This document shows positions 26,100 to 38,600 of a stretch of 64,000 nucleotides of DNA, piece by piece. The notes beneath the pieces are model-generated. The model did no database searches. It had not been told where the DNA came from and worked only from the letters and a program-made list of their open reading frames with translations. The DNA is taken from contig NC_089980.1 of NCBI RefSeq assembly GCF_036417845.1, forward strand, positions 49,164,501 to 49,228,500, in the 5' to 3' direction. How positions within the stretch are numbered: the first letter of the stretch is position 1; every line of letters begins with the position of its first letter. The stretch comes from Apteryx mantelli (lineage: Eukaryota; Chordata; Aves; Apterygiformes; Apterygidae). The translations under genes and the position numbers were made by a program.

Positions 26100-29000
26100 A
26101 TTTTACTTGAGGAGGAGAAAGAAGAAAAGATAAAGCCAATAATAAAATGGTTTATTATTTCCAAGAGCATGTATGGAAGCTCAGATAACCCTGTGATGAG
26201 TGCACAATAAATGCAAGAGACAGAGATTATTAACTCTGCATTGACAAATCATTCACAGTTTTGTTTGCCATAGGTATTTGGAAACCTGTTCCAAATCTCG
26301 CAATAGCTAGCAACATCCAGCCTTGTGTCTCCAAAAACTGCTGGGTGTTGCCAATGCAAAAACCTATGGAGTAACAAAGCAAAGATGAGGAGGCCATGAG
26401 GATTAAGCAGGTACGTCACCCATCAGTGGATCTGTGAAACAGTGCCTCTCTGTACAGCTATCACTTACTCCTATCAGTGTGCACTGATATGAACACTTTG
26501 ATCTCTGCAGTGATCTGGTGCATCCCTGACACCGTGTGACCGTCCCTCTCATACAAGCAGGCCATCAGAGGGTCACCAAATCTCCAGTTTATGAGAATCG
26601 TATTTGCATTAGGCAGTCCTCTGCAACTCAGAAACTTCAAGTTACAATTTTTATAACTATCAGGACCAGGCAGAAGGCTTTATCTCACAGGACGCTAAGA
26701 GTCCGGGCTTTCAATTGGCATGACTAGGGTGTATGTCTCATACATATGCACAAATTGTTGTATTTAACAGTGGTTGTTGTAAGATACCTTGCCTTAAATT
26801 CATGATGTGTCATATAAAGTAGCTAGTCTGGATTACTTTTACAGGTTTTAACATTTCAGTAAGTAACAGCCTCTACATGGGAACTGCAGCAACTTGGCTT
26901 TATAAACTGAAGATCTGGGGGAAAAAAGGACCTTTAAAAGAACCCTACAAAATGTTTCAAGTGTAAGTTTTTCATATAGCGTGGTGTAAGGCAACTTCAT
27001 TGTGGTGAGTGATAGGAGAAATGCTTTATAGGTACTCAGGGAAGGGAGAGGTGATGCTGTTGCAACTTGTGAACAGGCAGCTATGCCACTTCCTCACGTA
27101 AATGTGTGGGGGGGGTCTCAGGCTATGTACATATGCATCTGTTGGCATGGCTGTACAACCCTTCATGATTATTTTTCGCTCCGTGAAAAAAAAAAGATGA
27201 CACAAAATCAGAAAGGTTTGTAAAAAGGTCCATATCCTTCAGCCATCATAAAATTTGAATTCCAGGCTATGGATAACAGATTTTAAGACAAACCATACTA
27301 TTGAGATAATTGAAAAAACAAACCAAAACCAAAACCAACACTTTAAAGAGGACTGAGTGTCTATCCTGTAAGCATGCTTGGGACTTGACATGCATTACTC
27401 CCAGCATCACTCCCAGCTTTCTGCCTCTATAATTCCCCTGTTCAGAGATGAAAGAAAAATATCTTTGTGTACCTTTCATCCTTTTCTGTACATTATCTAC
27501 ATCTCTCACTTAGCTTGCTTGGTGTCAGAGGATCATGCTATTGCTCTTCACCAGCTGGCATTTTGTGTAGCTGCAAGTTTGGGAAGTTATGTTGTATGAT
27601 ATTCAGTGTTTTGTGACCATGGAGCCAAGCCTGCAAATGTTGAGAGGTAGCACTGCACACAGCCTTTAGACAAAATGAGGGGGTGCACACAGATAAGAGA
27701 ATATTCTTCAACTGCATAACCAACTGCACAGTAAATACCTAAACACATGGCAGCTGGATTAATTTTTCCTCTTCCGCACAACTGGGTGTACCCTGCTGTA
27801 ACTCTCCTGACTCTAATGCAATTGAGCCTCAGTGCAGGTGAGGCGAGAACCAGGCCCAGCAGAGAGCTAAGAAAGGGCAGCTTTTATATCTGTTTGCTTG
27901 CATTCCCTGAAATAATACTTCTGCTTGCTTAGATCTAATGAATTGACCAGAGCTTATTTTGAAGCAAATCCAAGACATGCATGGTATAAGAAAAGACACG
28001 TGTAGTTATGAAAAATGCACAAGGAATTAGGGATCTCCAATACTCTGTATGAAATGTAGCAACCCAGCCCTCCCAGGTGACCCTGGGCTCTCTGTCCACT
28101 CCTAGAGCTCACAGAGACCAGAGCAATGTCTGAATTCAGATCACAGTATAAAACAGGTTCTGTCTGTAGTATAAATAAGGATCAAGTATATCAAGATGAG
28201 CAGTTTTCAGAATTAGGCCCAAACTACTATAGCTGCCTAGACCTGAACATGCCTATGGTAATGCAACCTAATGGATGGCATTCTTCAATCATTAAACAAC
28301 CTGATAATAAAGGCCTGTGATCATCTGGTACGCATATGAACGAAGATTTAACCTTCAAACCTAATTACGTTAACATTGCTGTTTGCTACTAAAACTGTTC
28401 CAGGGAAATAAGATTGACTTCTGATTATGCAAGTGATGAAGCTTTCCATTCAAGTTGCTCCTGTATATTTTGGGTAGCTTGATGCCTTTCAAAAAAATCA
28501 GGATAAAAATAGCGTTGCACTGGCAATTGCTAAAGAATGGGCCTTCCTGGATTATTTGCCAAACTGTATGGGTCTTCTGGAAAATGCTGGCTTCTGCAGA
28601 CTAAGGGCAATTTCATAGCAAGGTCATGATGCTTTTAATTATCTGTTTTGCGTATATCTGAAGTATAAAAATATAAATTCCAAAATAAAAAAGCTATATT
28701 CACCAAGAAGACATTTCACAGATGTTAAATCTCAGTAAATTTTCATTCCCTTTTATGCATTAAGCCATAACATTCCCCCAAAATACAGTGGCAAATTTTA
28801 AAATGCACTGACAGAAAGTCAAAACAGCAAAGACCATATACATTTTAGGATGTAAATACTGGTATATAATGGGAGTGTCAATGGCCATTAGAATTAAGTT
28901 CTCAGAAATAAATTATTTGTAAGGGCTTCAATTATGCTCAGTCAATACTTAATTCTGAGTATGCCAAATTCATCCTTGATGTAATCCATTTGGTTTCACA

Positions 29001-29919
29001 GATAAATTTCCGTCCATCATGATAAACACGACAAGCACATGCTCTTACTGTTTAAAATAATGGCTAGACAGATGCCTTTTTGTTATGCTTCATAATCTAC
29101 AGAAGTACCAAATCTAGAGATGTTGACTAGCTGAGTCTGTAATGATGCTGATGAATACTGTAAGTAACAGATACTTTACAATAGCTCTGAAATTTGCCCC
29201 CTTGATTTACAGAAACATTACCACATCCGTATAAGTCCCTGAATATGTATAGGGAGCAACTCTTGTTAAAAATGCATTCTGTGCATGCACCATTTGCTAG
29301 GATTTCACTTTGTTTCCATCAAGTATCTGTTTGCTTTTATTGTACCATTTGCCATTTACCATCTCACCATAGCTCCCCAGTGCACACAACATACCTATTT
29401 TGGGCTGCTTATTTTCAGCGGAGAAAGGACTATGCATCCAATTAGCCCAGTGACACTTTCTAATAAACACATTTTCAGAATTGCTTAAGGCAAAAGAAGG
29501 CAACATTTGATTTCATGTGCACGAGTTGGCAGGTCTTCCTTGACTGTGGGCCCCGGCATGGGAGAGGGGCAAAGCACAGCATCACAGATGCCTGTGATAC
29601 AGGCCTACCTGGGAATGCAGGCGAGTGAGAGATGGGAGCCAGCTGTGAGCCTCTCTCCTGTGGGTGTGTGACTTGACAGCGTGTACCTGGGGCTCTGCGG
29701 GACTAAGCCCACAAAGAAGGATGGACTCTGTACCCCAGAGATGCTAGATCTTCATTCAGCATAAAACCGCCCTGGCAATTCCCATGGCTCTGTGGAGCTG
29801 TCTATTAAGTTCATGGGGCTCTGTGGAGAAGAGATGGGCTCAACAGACTTGATACACAACCAGCTCCATTGAAATCATTACAAGGAAAAACAAAACTAGA
29901 GAAATAAGTTGTTCGAGAA

Positions 29920-29942
29920 TTTTTTTTTTTTTTTTTTTTTTT
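29920..29942 (-). repeat. Poly(T) tract of 23 (poly(A) on minus strand)
   Basis: An uninterrupted run of about 23 T. On the minus strand it would be a poly(A) tail following GAGAGGGAAGG-like purine sequence reversed, but no intact SINE, LINE or processed pseudogene is recognisable upstream on that strand. Confidence 0.9.
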
Positions 29943-31319
29943 GCCTTGAGAGGGAAGGGAAGAGAGAGCAGACCTATATCTTCTAATACTTACTTGGAAT
30001 ATGAGCGAGTTTCCTGATAGGAAAATGCTGTGGAATGAAACAGAAAACAACTTTTATATAGGATCTTTTCCTTCCCCCGCCAAATAATCCTGTAACTTAC
30101 AATAATGGATCTTCTACAGAATCCAGTGACAAGGCTGATAGAAGGAATAAGATTTGTTATTACATATTTTAGGGTATTAAAATAAAACTATATAAAAGTT
30201 ATTTCTATCTAATTTGCAGGTTTTCCAGACAACCACTAGAAGAATCTAACAGTATTTTTGTATTTTTTTCCATTGGGAGTTGCAACTTGGGATATTGTAA
30301 TATGGCATTAATGTGGTACTGCAGGTAAAGCAAGAGTTGTGTTTAAGAACAGTAAATCGATGCACATCGAATATGTGTTAAATGATGCTCTTAGTTTCAC
30401 ATAAGCAACAGGAGGGTTGCATAAGTGTATGTGAGAGAGGAATTTTTGTGAATGGGCTTATTTCAGTGTAAAAGAAGAAGAAACCCACACCACAAAATCC
30501 TGTATGCTCACACATAATAGAAATGCAAATTTCACACATTTCTTTATGCAACATAAAGGATGTTCCTTCCCACCTACTGTTTGTTATATAGCTAAAGACA
30601 CAAAAAAGCAGAATATCTGGATGTGCCCAGACCCTTGTACTTTTGACACGAATGAGAATTTTGCCATGGCTTCAATGAGAAAGTGTTGATAAGGAAATTG
30701 TCACAGCCAACAATTCTGATGTGCTGCATCCACTCACTCACAAACCCATGTTTATTTCTGGACTAGTTAGAACTGAACAGAGCATGCACTTCTCATATAG
30801 CTATGACTATGGACAGATTGGGTCAGGGAACAAAAGCTGCCAAAACATGTTTTGAAGTGGTATTAGTCAAAAAGAGGCAAAATTAAATTTTATCAGTCAT
30901 ATTCTCAAGAAAGAAAGAAAGAATAAATCACTCATTTTTGGACTGATAAGCATGGGAGCCCTCAGCCTAAAGAGTAATTTTCCAGCAAGTTATTAGCACC
31001 AGAGAAAGGGTTAGGATAAAAGTGCCCTCTCATCCATAACTCTAGCTAGTGCAAAGCTAAAAATAGATGAAAAAGAAAACAAATTATGGGGTTGGATCAA
31101 ATGGAAAAGATACTTACTTCACGGTAATCTCACCTCTCTTCTCTCATATATTGCAGAATCTACAGGTTGGGAAAATTACTGTGTCCTCCAATATAAGATA
31201 GTACAGAAGAGCAGATAATCAGACCTCACTCACAGCTAGAAATATTTTTGGGGTCATCTAGGAAAGTTAAATTTCTCTTTGAGTGGCCTTACTCTGCTAA
31301 CAATAAAAGACAGTTAACA

Positions 31320-31325
31320 TTTATT
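31320..31325 (-). promoter_or_regulatory. Candidate KIF26B poly(A) signal AATAAA
   Basis: TTTATT on the plus strand reads AATAAA on the minus strand, about 595 nt past the KIF26B stop, with a T-rich element downstream on that strand. Another candidate is at 30751-30756. KIF26B 3'UTRs can be long, so this is tentative. Confidence 0.3.
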
Positions 31326-31919
31326 CATATGTTGTACTGATTAGGAAATATCTCTACAAACACAAGTTACTTAGAAACAGCAAGTCTGAAATAGGAGAAA
31401 ACACCAAGAGAAAAACAAGCTGTAAATACATTTCAAAAGTGTGTTTGTTTTTTTCCTTTTTCTTTTCTCGACTAGCACCATCTGTACACAAGAAAGTATG
31501 AACATAAATGTTTGGATAATAAAGATTTGCAAGGCACTTAAACAGTCTTTCTGGGTAGGTTATTTTTTTAAATGGACCTCTCAGTGGAAGTCTACAACCA
31601 CCTTTCTCCTCCTTCCTCAGCTAATGTAGGGAAAGAAGTCTCTTCTGCCAGCAGTTCTTATTTACAGACAGGTCCTTAAAGGTTCCTCAAAGTGCTCTTT
31701 TACGCTAAGAGAATCAACATCCTTTTATCTCCATTTTTTTGTGCTCATCCTTTTTTTTTTTTTTTAACTGCTCTTCGGTATAATAAAGCAAATCTCTCAT
31801 ACACACAACTGAGACTTGACTCGAACCTTCATCCTCATTCTGTTGTCTTTGGGATGCTAATCAGAAGGAAAAAGGAGGATGGCAGAGATTCGCATTGAAA
31901 TTCTCCTGAGCTTCGTTCT
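31326..31919 (-). other. KIF26B: KIF26B 3'UTR (approximate)
   Basis: Non-coding sequence directly after the KIF26B TAG. The distal boundary is a guess based on the nearest plausible AATAAA. No coding frame or repeat is recognised in it apart from T-rich runs. Confidence 0.4.
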
Positions 31920-32068
31920 CTATCGACGCCTAGAAGTGATGTCAAAACAGGTGATCATCATGAGGTGGGCCTTGCAGAAGTTGACACGATTTTCCAAACG
32001 CTCAGTCACACATTCCAGGGCCTCTAGGTATTCCAGAGAATCCAGCTCAAATACCTGCTCCAAGTCAA
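31920..32068 (-). CDS. KIF26B: KIF26B terminal coding exon
   Basis: The last exon of KIF26B, preceded on the minus strand by acceptor TTTCTTTACCACAG. It supplies two bases that complete a split Phe codon, then 48 codons and TAG at 31920-31922. The translation begins [17 protein letters not shown], continues through [18 protein letters not shown] and ends DITSRRR-stop. This is the invariant C-terminus of vertebrate KIF26B as I remember it. The segment is acidic and amphipathic and continues the coiled-coil of the preceding exon, so it is probably a dimerisation or scaffold tail. It is very strongly conserved compared with the variable middle of the protein. No frameshift or premature stop is seen. 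Confidence 0.95.
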
Positions 32069-33873
32069 CTGTGGTAAAGAAAATACACAGATAGAAAAAG
32101 CAATCAAAACCAGTTCTGGGTGCTGTGAGAGGCTTAACTCAAGCCTTCAAGCCCATTGGTACTGTATAAACATTATCTCTGGCTTGCCACTGTCATTAAA
32201 AGTTGCCTTTTCTATTTAATGGCTAATAAAATGGCACAGTAGCTTGCTGATACTGAAAAATCCTGTTAACGCTGCATTGGATCATTTCTTGAGTGATGTG
32301 CTCTTCCATCCTCTCCAGAGCTGCAGATGCTCTTTACCACACTGCCACCTATTCGTTGCCTCACAAAAGCCACCAGAACTATTCTTCCAGCAACCATGCA
32401 GCTCTCTGCCTATAAACTGGCATGAAGCACCTGCAGGCCTCATTTTAATCTTTGGTCCATGTGGTTGAACATGATGGGGAAATTCAGCAGTGAAGTGTAA
32501 ATCAGGGTAAGTTAAATCTGTTTACATTCATTTTGATTGTCTACATTCAGGTCCTGCTTCAGCACCATGCTTAAGCAACTTGTTAATGCTAAGCACATAC
32601 TTCAGTTCACCCCTATTCAGGCCATGTGTTTAAGATGTACTGACTCTATCTATCTCACGCGTTCTGCTGAACAGAAAGACATTGCACTTTGCCCTGTGAG
32701 AACAAGTCCTTTGCTGAATTCAGAACTGAGAATCAGAAACCACCCCTCAACCTCCTTCCACTTGCCCCATTTTATGTGGTTCTCACTAGCCCTCTCAAGA
32801 GTGGTTTGGGAAGGAGTACATACAAATAACTCCAGCTTAGGTTCCTGCACGCAGCCAGAGACCAGCTGTCAGCAGCTCCCATGGGCCCTGACTTTGCACT
32901 ACGCAGCCTTTACCACCACTTCTGGTCCTCCCTGGGCTCTGGGGTCTGCACTGTCCTTGTGGCTCACTGCACTTCTCACATTGGAGTGGGGAGCAAAGGC
33001 ATCAAACAAATCAGACTGCCAAATTCTCTGCTCCCTTTAAATTTGTCCCTTTTACCTCTGTTGCTTAATAGCGTTTCTGAAACATACACCATGGTTGTTT
33101 TGCAAGATGGACCAATGTAGTGATAACTTATTTGTGGTAACTGTCAAATGAAGAGTGAGGATGTGTTAAGAGAACACAGCAGACAACCTCCTTTTACCAC
33201 CTGCAGGTAGACTTATCCTAAATATACTGAAACTCCATTTTTTCTAGAACTCTGTTATTCACTCATCTGCTTGCTAATATTAAAACTTATTGTACAATTG
33301 CTGCAATTTTCTGTATCTTTTTCCTTCTAGGTGTTGAGGTCCTTCTTCATTTGAATATGAATGCCCTTTAATCTCTCTGAACTTTACATGTCTATAGTTA
33401 TAAAAAATGGGCCAAATTCATTCTTCGTGTGAGCCCACTGGTGCGAATGGACAAATTTGCTCCACAGTGTTATTTTGTGGTATAGAAGAGCAGATTTATA
33501 GTATTGCTTATATGTCTGAGCGATCTGAGGCCAAAAAAAAACCCAACTAATTTTCAGGAGCTGTGGACTGAAACGCATGAGCATTAATCTACCAATGGCA
33601 ATATTCACCACTACAGTGCTGTACCATTTCAACATTCAGCTCTCAGGCAAAAAGGATTGTTCAGTTCTACTGTCAACATTTAATAAGAATTATAGGAAAT
33701 AGTTCTAGAAATACAGTCAATCTAAATCTTACTCTTAGGTCATATGTCAGTTCTTTTTAGTTTACAAACACAGTAGCTCATATCTCATTCTCAGCAAACG
33801 CTTCTGCTCCCCTTGCTATCCCCAGTGAAATAAAGGACACCTATGAGTCTAGGCAATAAAACAACATCCTTAC
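32069..33873 (-). other. KIF26B: KIF26B intron (between last two exons)
   Basis: About 1.8 kb, with donor GTAAGG at its 5' end (minus strand) and the terminal acceptor ending CACAG. No additional exon or repeat is recognised. Confidence 0.9.
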
Positions 33874-34024
33874 ATTCACTGAGCCATTTATTCGGATCCA
33901 GCATCAGGTACTGTTTGGTCACCTCCAGTTCTCTCATTAACCACTCATACTTGGCCTTGACCTCTGCAATTCTCTGCTGGCGATGCTCCAGGATTTTCAG
34001 CTTGGCATTGAAACATATCACTTC
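33874..34024 (-). CDS. KIF26B: KIF26B penultimate coding exon (coiled-coil)
   Basis: A 151-bp exon of 50 codons plus the first base of a Phe codon, completed at 32068. The acceptor is CTGGTTGGCAG and the donor is GAAT|GTAAGG. The translation includes [37 protein letters not shown] and DPNKWLSE. The heptad-like spacing of Leu, Ile and charged residues predicts a coiled-coil, and the segment is nearly identical to remembered mammalian KIF26B. It probably mediates oligomerisation or binding of the stalk/tail. It enters in phase 0 from the exon at 35414-35616 and leaves in phase 1, in agreement with the last exon. Confidence 0.95.
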
Positions 34025-35413
34025 CTGCCAACCAGGAGAAAGGAGCAGGGAAGGAATAGATGAAGAAATACCCATGCTAGATTCACTGAGCCAAATGATC
34101 TTCCAATCAATAATACTGACAATGAGCCATTTACCCTGGAAGCATATGAATCACTGCACAAAATCATCTATCACCTGTTTTATATTTATTGCTTTTGTTT
34201 GATTTTGATGTTTCTCATCAGTGAGCTTTGGAGACTTTGCAGTGATAGTTAATAATAAACCATAATAATTAATAACAGACAGCATCTTGAAATCAGATTA
34301 ACTCTAGCAAAACATTTCTGTTATTTGTCAGCAGAAGTTTTGGCTAAGAAAGAACTAAGCACTTGGGAGAAGGAAATCCATTGCTTGATATATTAAAATT
34401 GTAAGTACGTCTCTGTGCTTTGTGCATAAGAAATGCAGTAGTCATATTATTAAATAAGAGAACTAATAGCAATATCAAATTTAAAACATCCTTAAACAAA
34501 AGGAGTATGCTTCTGTGAAAAACTAGCAATTCATAATCATTAATAACAAAGATGTATTTTCTGCAAAGATTTGGGGCACAGCAGCAGGACAGGCTGCCAT
34601 GTTGTCCAGAGAAACCCAGACTGACTTTGTATGACTTCTGAATCATGGTAGCCACTGAGATGTGCACCAAGTGAACCTATGGTGAGGTCTGTGCTACCCT
34701 GACTAGACTGGGAGGAGTCCCAGTAGCAGAACTAGCCTCCTCCAAGCCTGTGTGAGGGTCTCAACACTGCTCTGCCTTCTGCTCTGTAAATAGATCTGCT
34801 GTGTGGGGGAAGTGTGGTAGAAACCATCCCTACCCCACCAACTGAAGTTTTTCTCCAGATAAAACCATATCAGACAACACCACAAACAGCCAAACCAAGT
34901 GACGGAGGCCAGAAAAGAAAATGCCTTAAAATAATAATTAAAAAAGCTATATACACAGTTACTGCAAAATTGGTGCTATCCCACCAACTTCAGATATCCT
35001 CCCCAATCACATCTCTCAAGAGCTGACCTTTACAATTCTCTAATTTTTTCTTAAGCTGGGAGGGGGGAGGTTTGCAGAAACAAATCTGTTAATGAGAAGA
35101 AATTAGCTATCCTGAGAACCATATCATCAAAGCACTTGAGGCATCATTGCTGCCTTGAAAGACAGATGTGACGAGAGATGCTGGAGCACAGGAGCCACTA
35201 AGACATCAAGGCCATCAAGGGCAAAAATACAAGGGACCAATCTCTGTGAGCTCCCACTGAAGAAGGCATGACTTGAGTTGCAATTGCTCTTAAATGAGAT
35301 ACAGGTTTTGCTGCTTGTTGAATTAGTCATATACAATACTGTACACCTTTGACCACATGATCTGAATACCCTGTCCCAGGAGGAAGGAGACAGATGACAT
35401 GGATTGCACTCAC
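34025..35413 (-). other. KIF26B: KIF26B intron
   Basis: About 1.4 kb, bounded by donor GTGAGT at 35413 and the acceptor ending GGCAG at 34025. No gene or recognisable repeat is seen in it. Confidence 0.9.
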
Positions 35414-35616
35414 CTTGCTGTCCCCACCTCGTCGCCGTTGAAGTCGTTCCACATCATCTATCTCATAGACTTTGATCTCAAAGGGCTCACCTAGCCCCCT
35501 CTGTCCACTTCGCAGAGGTCCATCCACCCAGCGGACCCCAGGGCTATTGGCAGGCTTCCTGGCTGAGGAAGCTGTATCAAGTGATAAAGCTGGAATAATT
35601 CTCCGTCTCTGTGAAC
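35414..35616 (-). CDS. KIF26B: KIF26B coding exon (conserved tail segment)
   Basis: A 203-bp exon whose first two bases complete a split Gly codon from the giant exon, followed by 67 codons. The acceptor is CTGCATTTGTAG and the donor is AGCAAG|GTGAGT. The translation contains [16 protein letters not shown], then [19 protein letters not shown] and [17 protein letters not shown]. The [21 protein letters not shown] block is a hallmark of KIF26 family tails. The basic clusters (RRR at both ends) could contact microtubules or be phospho-regulated, but that is inference. The exon ends in phase 0 and joins correctly to 34024. Confidence 0.95.
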
Positions 35617-38600
35617 CTACAAATGCAGAAATTGTCTTATTGCATTAGCACACATGGAAGAAAACAGAGAGAGACCCCAGAGAGGCCATTGATGTTTGGG
35701 GCTGCCTGGAGATGGGACGTGAGGTACCTGCTCACCACAAGTCAGTGCCTAACATGTACCTAGGTACCTGACTCCAGCAGTTGATCCTCAGAGGCCACAC
35801 ATACCCTAGAGCTTCCAGAGCTTGTGGTTGCTTCACTTTGCTTAGGTCTTAGTGTGTATGGGTATGCTGAAAGGCCACAGCACAGGCTGGATCTGTGCTA
35901 ATAGGTTCTGGGTTTGTTTTACAGTCTCTTTACTGACATTGGCTCTTACAGCCAAAGGACAAATATTAGGCAGCCTCTGCACAGTCCATCTTGAGTTGTT
36001 GTTTTTTCTTTTTCTTTTAATCATAGCATAAAAAGCACTTTGACACCCAAGTTCCACTAGTACACTGGCATTGAGTACCAGTATACCTAGTCCTTTCCAT
36101 AACACCCTTCTAAGGTGGCTCGAGCAGTAAGAACACTAAAGAGGACAAAATGCCTGCACTAAGCATGTCCTAGCTCAGTGATTGGTACCAAAGTTGCATT
36201 AGCTTTGTCTCTGTTCAGTGGAATATTTGTCTAAAACATCTCCACTCACACACTTACTCTAGCAGTAGTAAAGGTCTAGACAACAGCAGCAGTGACTAGC
36301 TGGTAGAATGGCTAGTCACCGTATCTGCTACAGTACCAATGGTCATGCACGTCATCTGCCTTATAATACCAGCACAGTGGATGAGAGCAGTGCAATAGCC
36401 AAAAATATACCAGGTTGACAAAACCTACGCCATACGGAAACCATCTGCCATGTGAGTCGCCAAGTCAGGGCCTATGGCAAAGCAAGGGAGAGAAAGTATG
36501 TCACTGGCCTGATGGCAGCAGTAAGGAAGTTGAGGCAGGAGCATATGGGTTGTTAGGAGAAAGAGCAGACACACAGAAGAAAGAAAACAAACTGGTTTCA
36601 TTTCCCTGCTCAGTTTAGTACAACCAGAGAGATGGCTGGGTGAAAAAAAGGTTGATTTTGTAGCTGACAACTCCTGCAGGGTCCCCCATAAGAGACAGCA
36701 GGAGTGGAGCAGATAGGAGAAACCAAAAACAAAAGCCAGAGCCAGCAAGCTTGAATGAAACTATTAACTGACTCTCTTGGCAGCAAGAACAAAACCTCAT
36801 GCCAGCAGGGAAGGGATGCAGAATGATCATGCAGATTTTATTTTAAAAACAAGATAAAATCATTTAAAGAAATCTCTATAACTACATTTATTGAAATTTA
36901 AATGTAAATAGCTTCAACATGTCTGCTAAGTTGGTGCTTGAATGAAAGCAAAAAAAAAAAAAAAACCTCCAAAAAAATCTACTGATTGCCTAGTTTTCGG
37001 ATTTTCAAGTAACAAAGCAATACCTAGTTTCAGTCATGGGTGTCTATTTCTGTGCTGACTTTGCAAACTATCACATCTTGTCCCATTGATTTCTGAGTGC
37101 AGCAGTCTACCAGAAACCAATAGTTAGCAAGCAAACTAACCTGTATATCCTAGCTTTAAAATGGATGCGAAAGTTCTATCTTGCTATCTATCTGAAAAAC
37201 CTAGTCTACAGACCTTTTATTTCCAACGCATTCCTTGGCATCTCAGATCACACTATGAAAGATAAGGAGAGCAAAGTCAAGTCAGACAGAGAGAGATCTC
37301 TATAATGCCCATTTATACCAAATGGCCTGAGATTTGAACAGCGCATCCTGTGACACCTATCATACTTGTATTGCTGCTAAAACAGTAGCCCAGCAAGTAA
37401 GTCTACACTAGAACAAATGAAGCCTTACAAAAACCAGCAAGTAGAAGTTATTTTAAACCTGTTCTAATGCCCACTTGAAGTCAATGGCAGCCTTCACTTA
37501 CTTTCAATGTGCTGCAATTAGGTCCTAGATGAAACTGCCCTGTCAAAAGGAGAATCAAAAGGATGACAGAAGGAAAAGCAAGAGCTGACCCACTACCATA
37601 GCTAAAGACTTGCGGCAATAAGAGACACATTCTTTGAGAAGGCACCAACAAACTGAAATGCTAAGGGTGACTCTAGTCAGTGATGCTAGAGAGAAGCAAC
37701 CAAAAGGCAAGAGCAGCTGTGAACTTCAAGGGAGGTGAGACACAATGGCAGACTATTAAGATTTGTTAAAGGCAGACAGAGATCCTGCAAAGTCCTCAGC
37801 CCCTGCTGGTAAACAAGCCTTCCACTTGCTTAGATGTGAAGGTATATCCCAAGTGTCACTCAAGTCCAGACCAAAGGGATTTAGGCACTATATACTTTTA
37901 AAGATACTTTTCAAGCTCTTGGTCATGGTCTTTCACAGGAGCAGACTTTCAAATTTTGTCAGTTAAAAATGATCTCTTATCTGTCTTTGCTACTCATCAT
38001 TTTTTAGAGCCAGCAAGGCTGGTACAAACATCAGCTCTGACCTTCTGTGTAATACAAAGCAAACACAGCTAATTCTTTTTACATTGTGCCCTGTGTTAAT
38101 GGTCACATCCACTTCCATGGGAGGAGCATACTAATGATGCCTACAGACTTGCTCTGGCATTTCAAGGAAGCATCTGAACATGCTGGAAATTTGTTCAGTC
38201 CAGTTGTGACATGCATGGCAGAACTACGACTAAGGCTGTGCCCTTCCTGTAATGTTTGATGTGCCTCCTTTTTGTTTTCTTCTTTTCCCACTGTGGCTGT
38301 TTTTCTTAACACTACCTTCTTGTGTAATGGAGCAGTTTTAAACCATCCCCGCTGGAAGAACTGCCTCTCCGATCAGAGTCAAAGCGCAATCCTGAGGCGC
38401 TCTGGGAAGGGCAATTCCCCTGAATGCAGTGGGATGCCATGAGACCAGAATCAGGCTTTTATTTGGAGCAAAGCAAAACAGATGTCACGAGGGTATGAAT
38501 TACAGGGATGATGGCAAATATTCTTGCATTCAGCTGCCATTCATATCCATTTGGCTCAAAGAAAAACAGAAGCCCATTGTCTAGATGGAGGGCTCCAACC

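Larger units (their letters stand above)
11401..31319. other. Intergenic region between SMYD3 and KIF26B 3' ends
   Basis: About 20 kb separates the convergent genes. I see no coding exon with a recognisable family, no tRNA or structured RNA I can name, and no CR1 copy. Short open frames of 60-142 codons occur on both strands at the density expected by chance in roughly 40 percent GC sequence. The region contains a GA microsatellite, AT-rich inverted repeats near 14.76 and 25.65 kb, and several homopolymer tracts. A long non-coding RNA or enhancer cannot be excluded from sequence alone. Confidence 0.7.

Noticed and set aside
29783..29828. Two near-identical copies of CATGG(GG)CTCTGTGGAG about 30 bp apart
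   Set aside because: A short local duplication with no flanking structure. Not enough to call an element or attachment site.
29994..30027. 34-bp minus-strand segment flanked by an AG acceptor (TTTCATTCCACAG) and a strong GTAAGT donor
   Set aside because: It looks like a micro-exon but lies downstream of the KIF26B stop codon, codes for nothing recognisable, and such splice-site pairs occur by chance.
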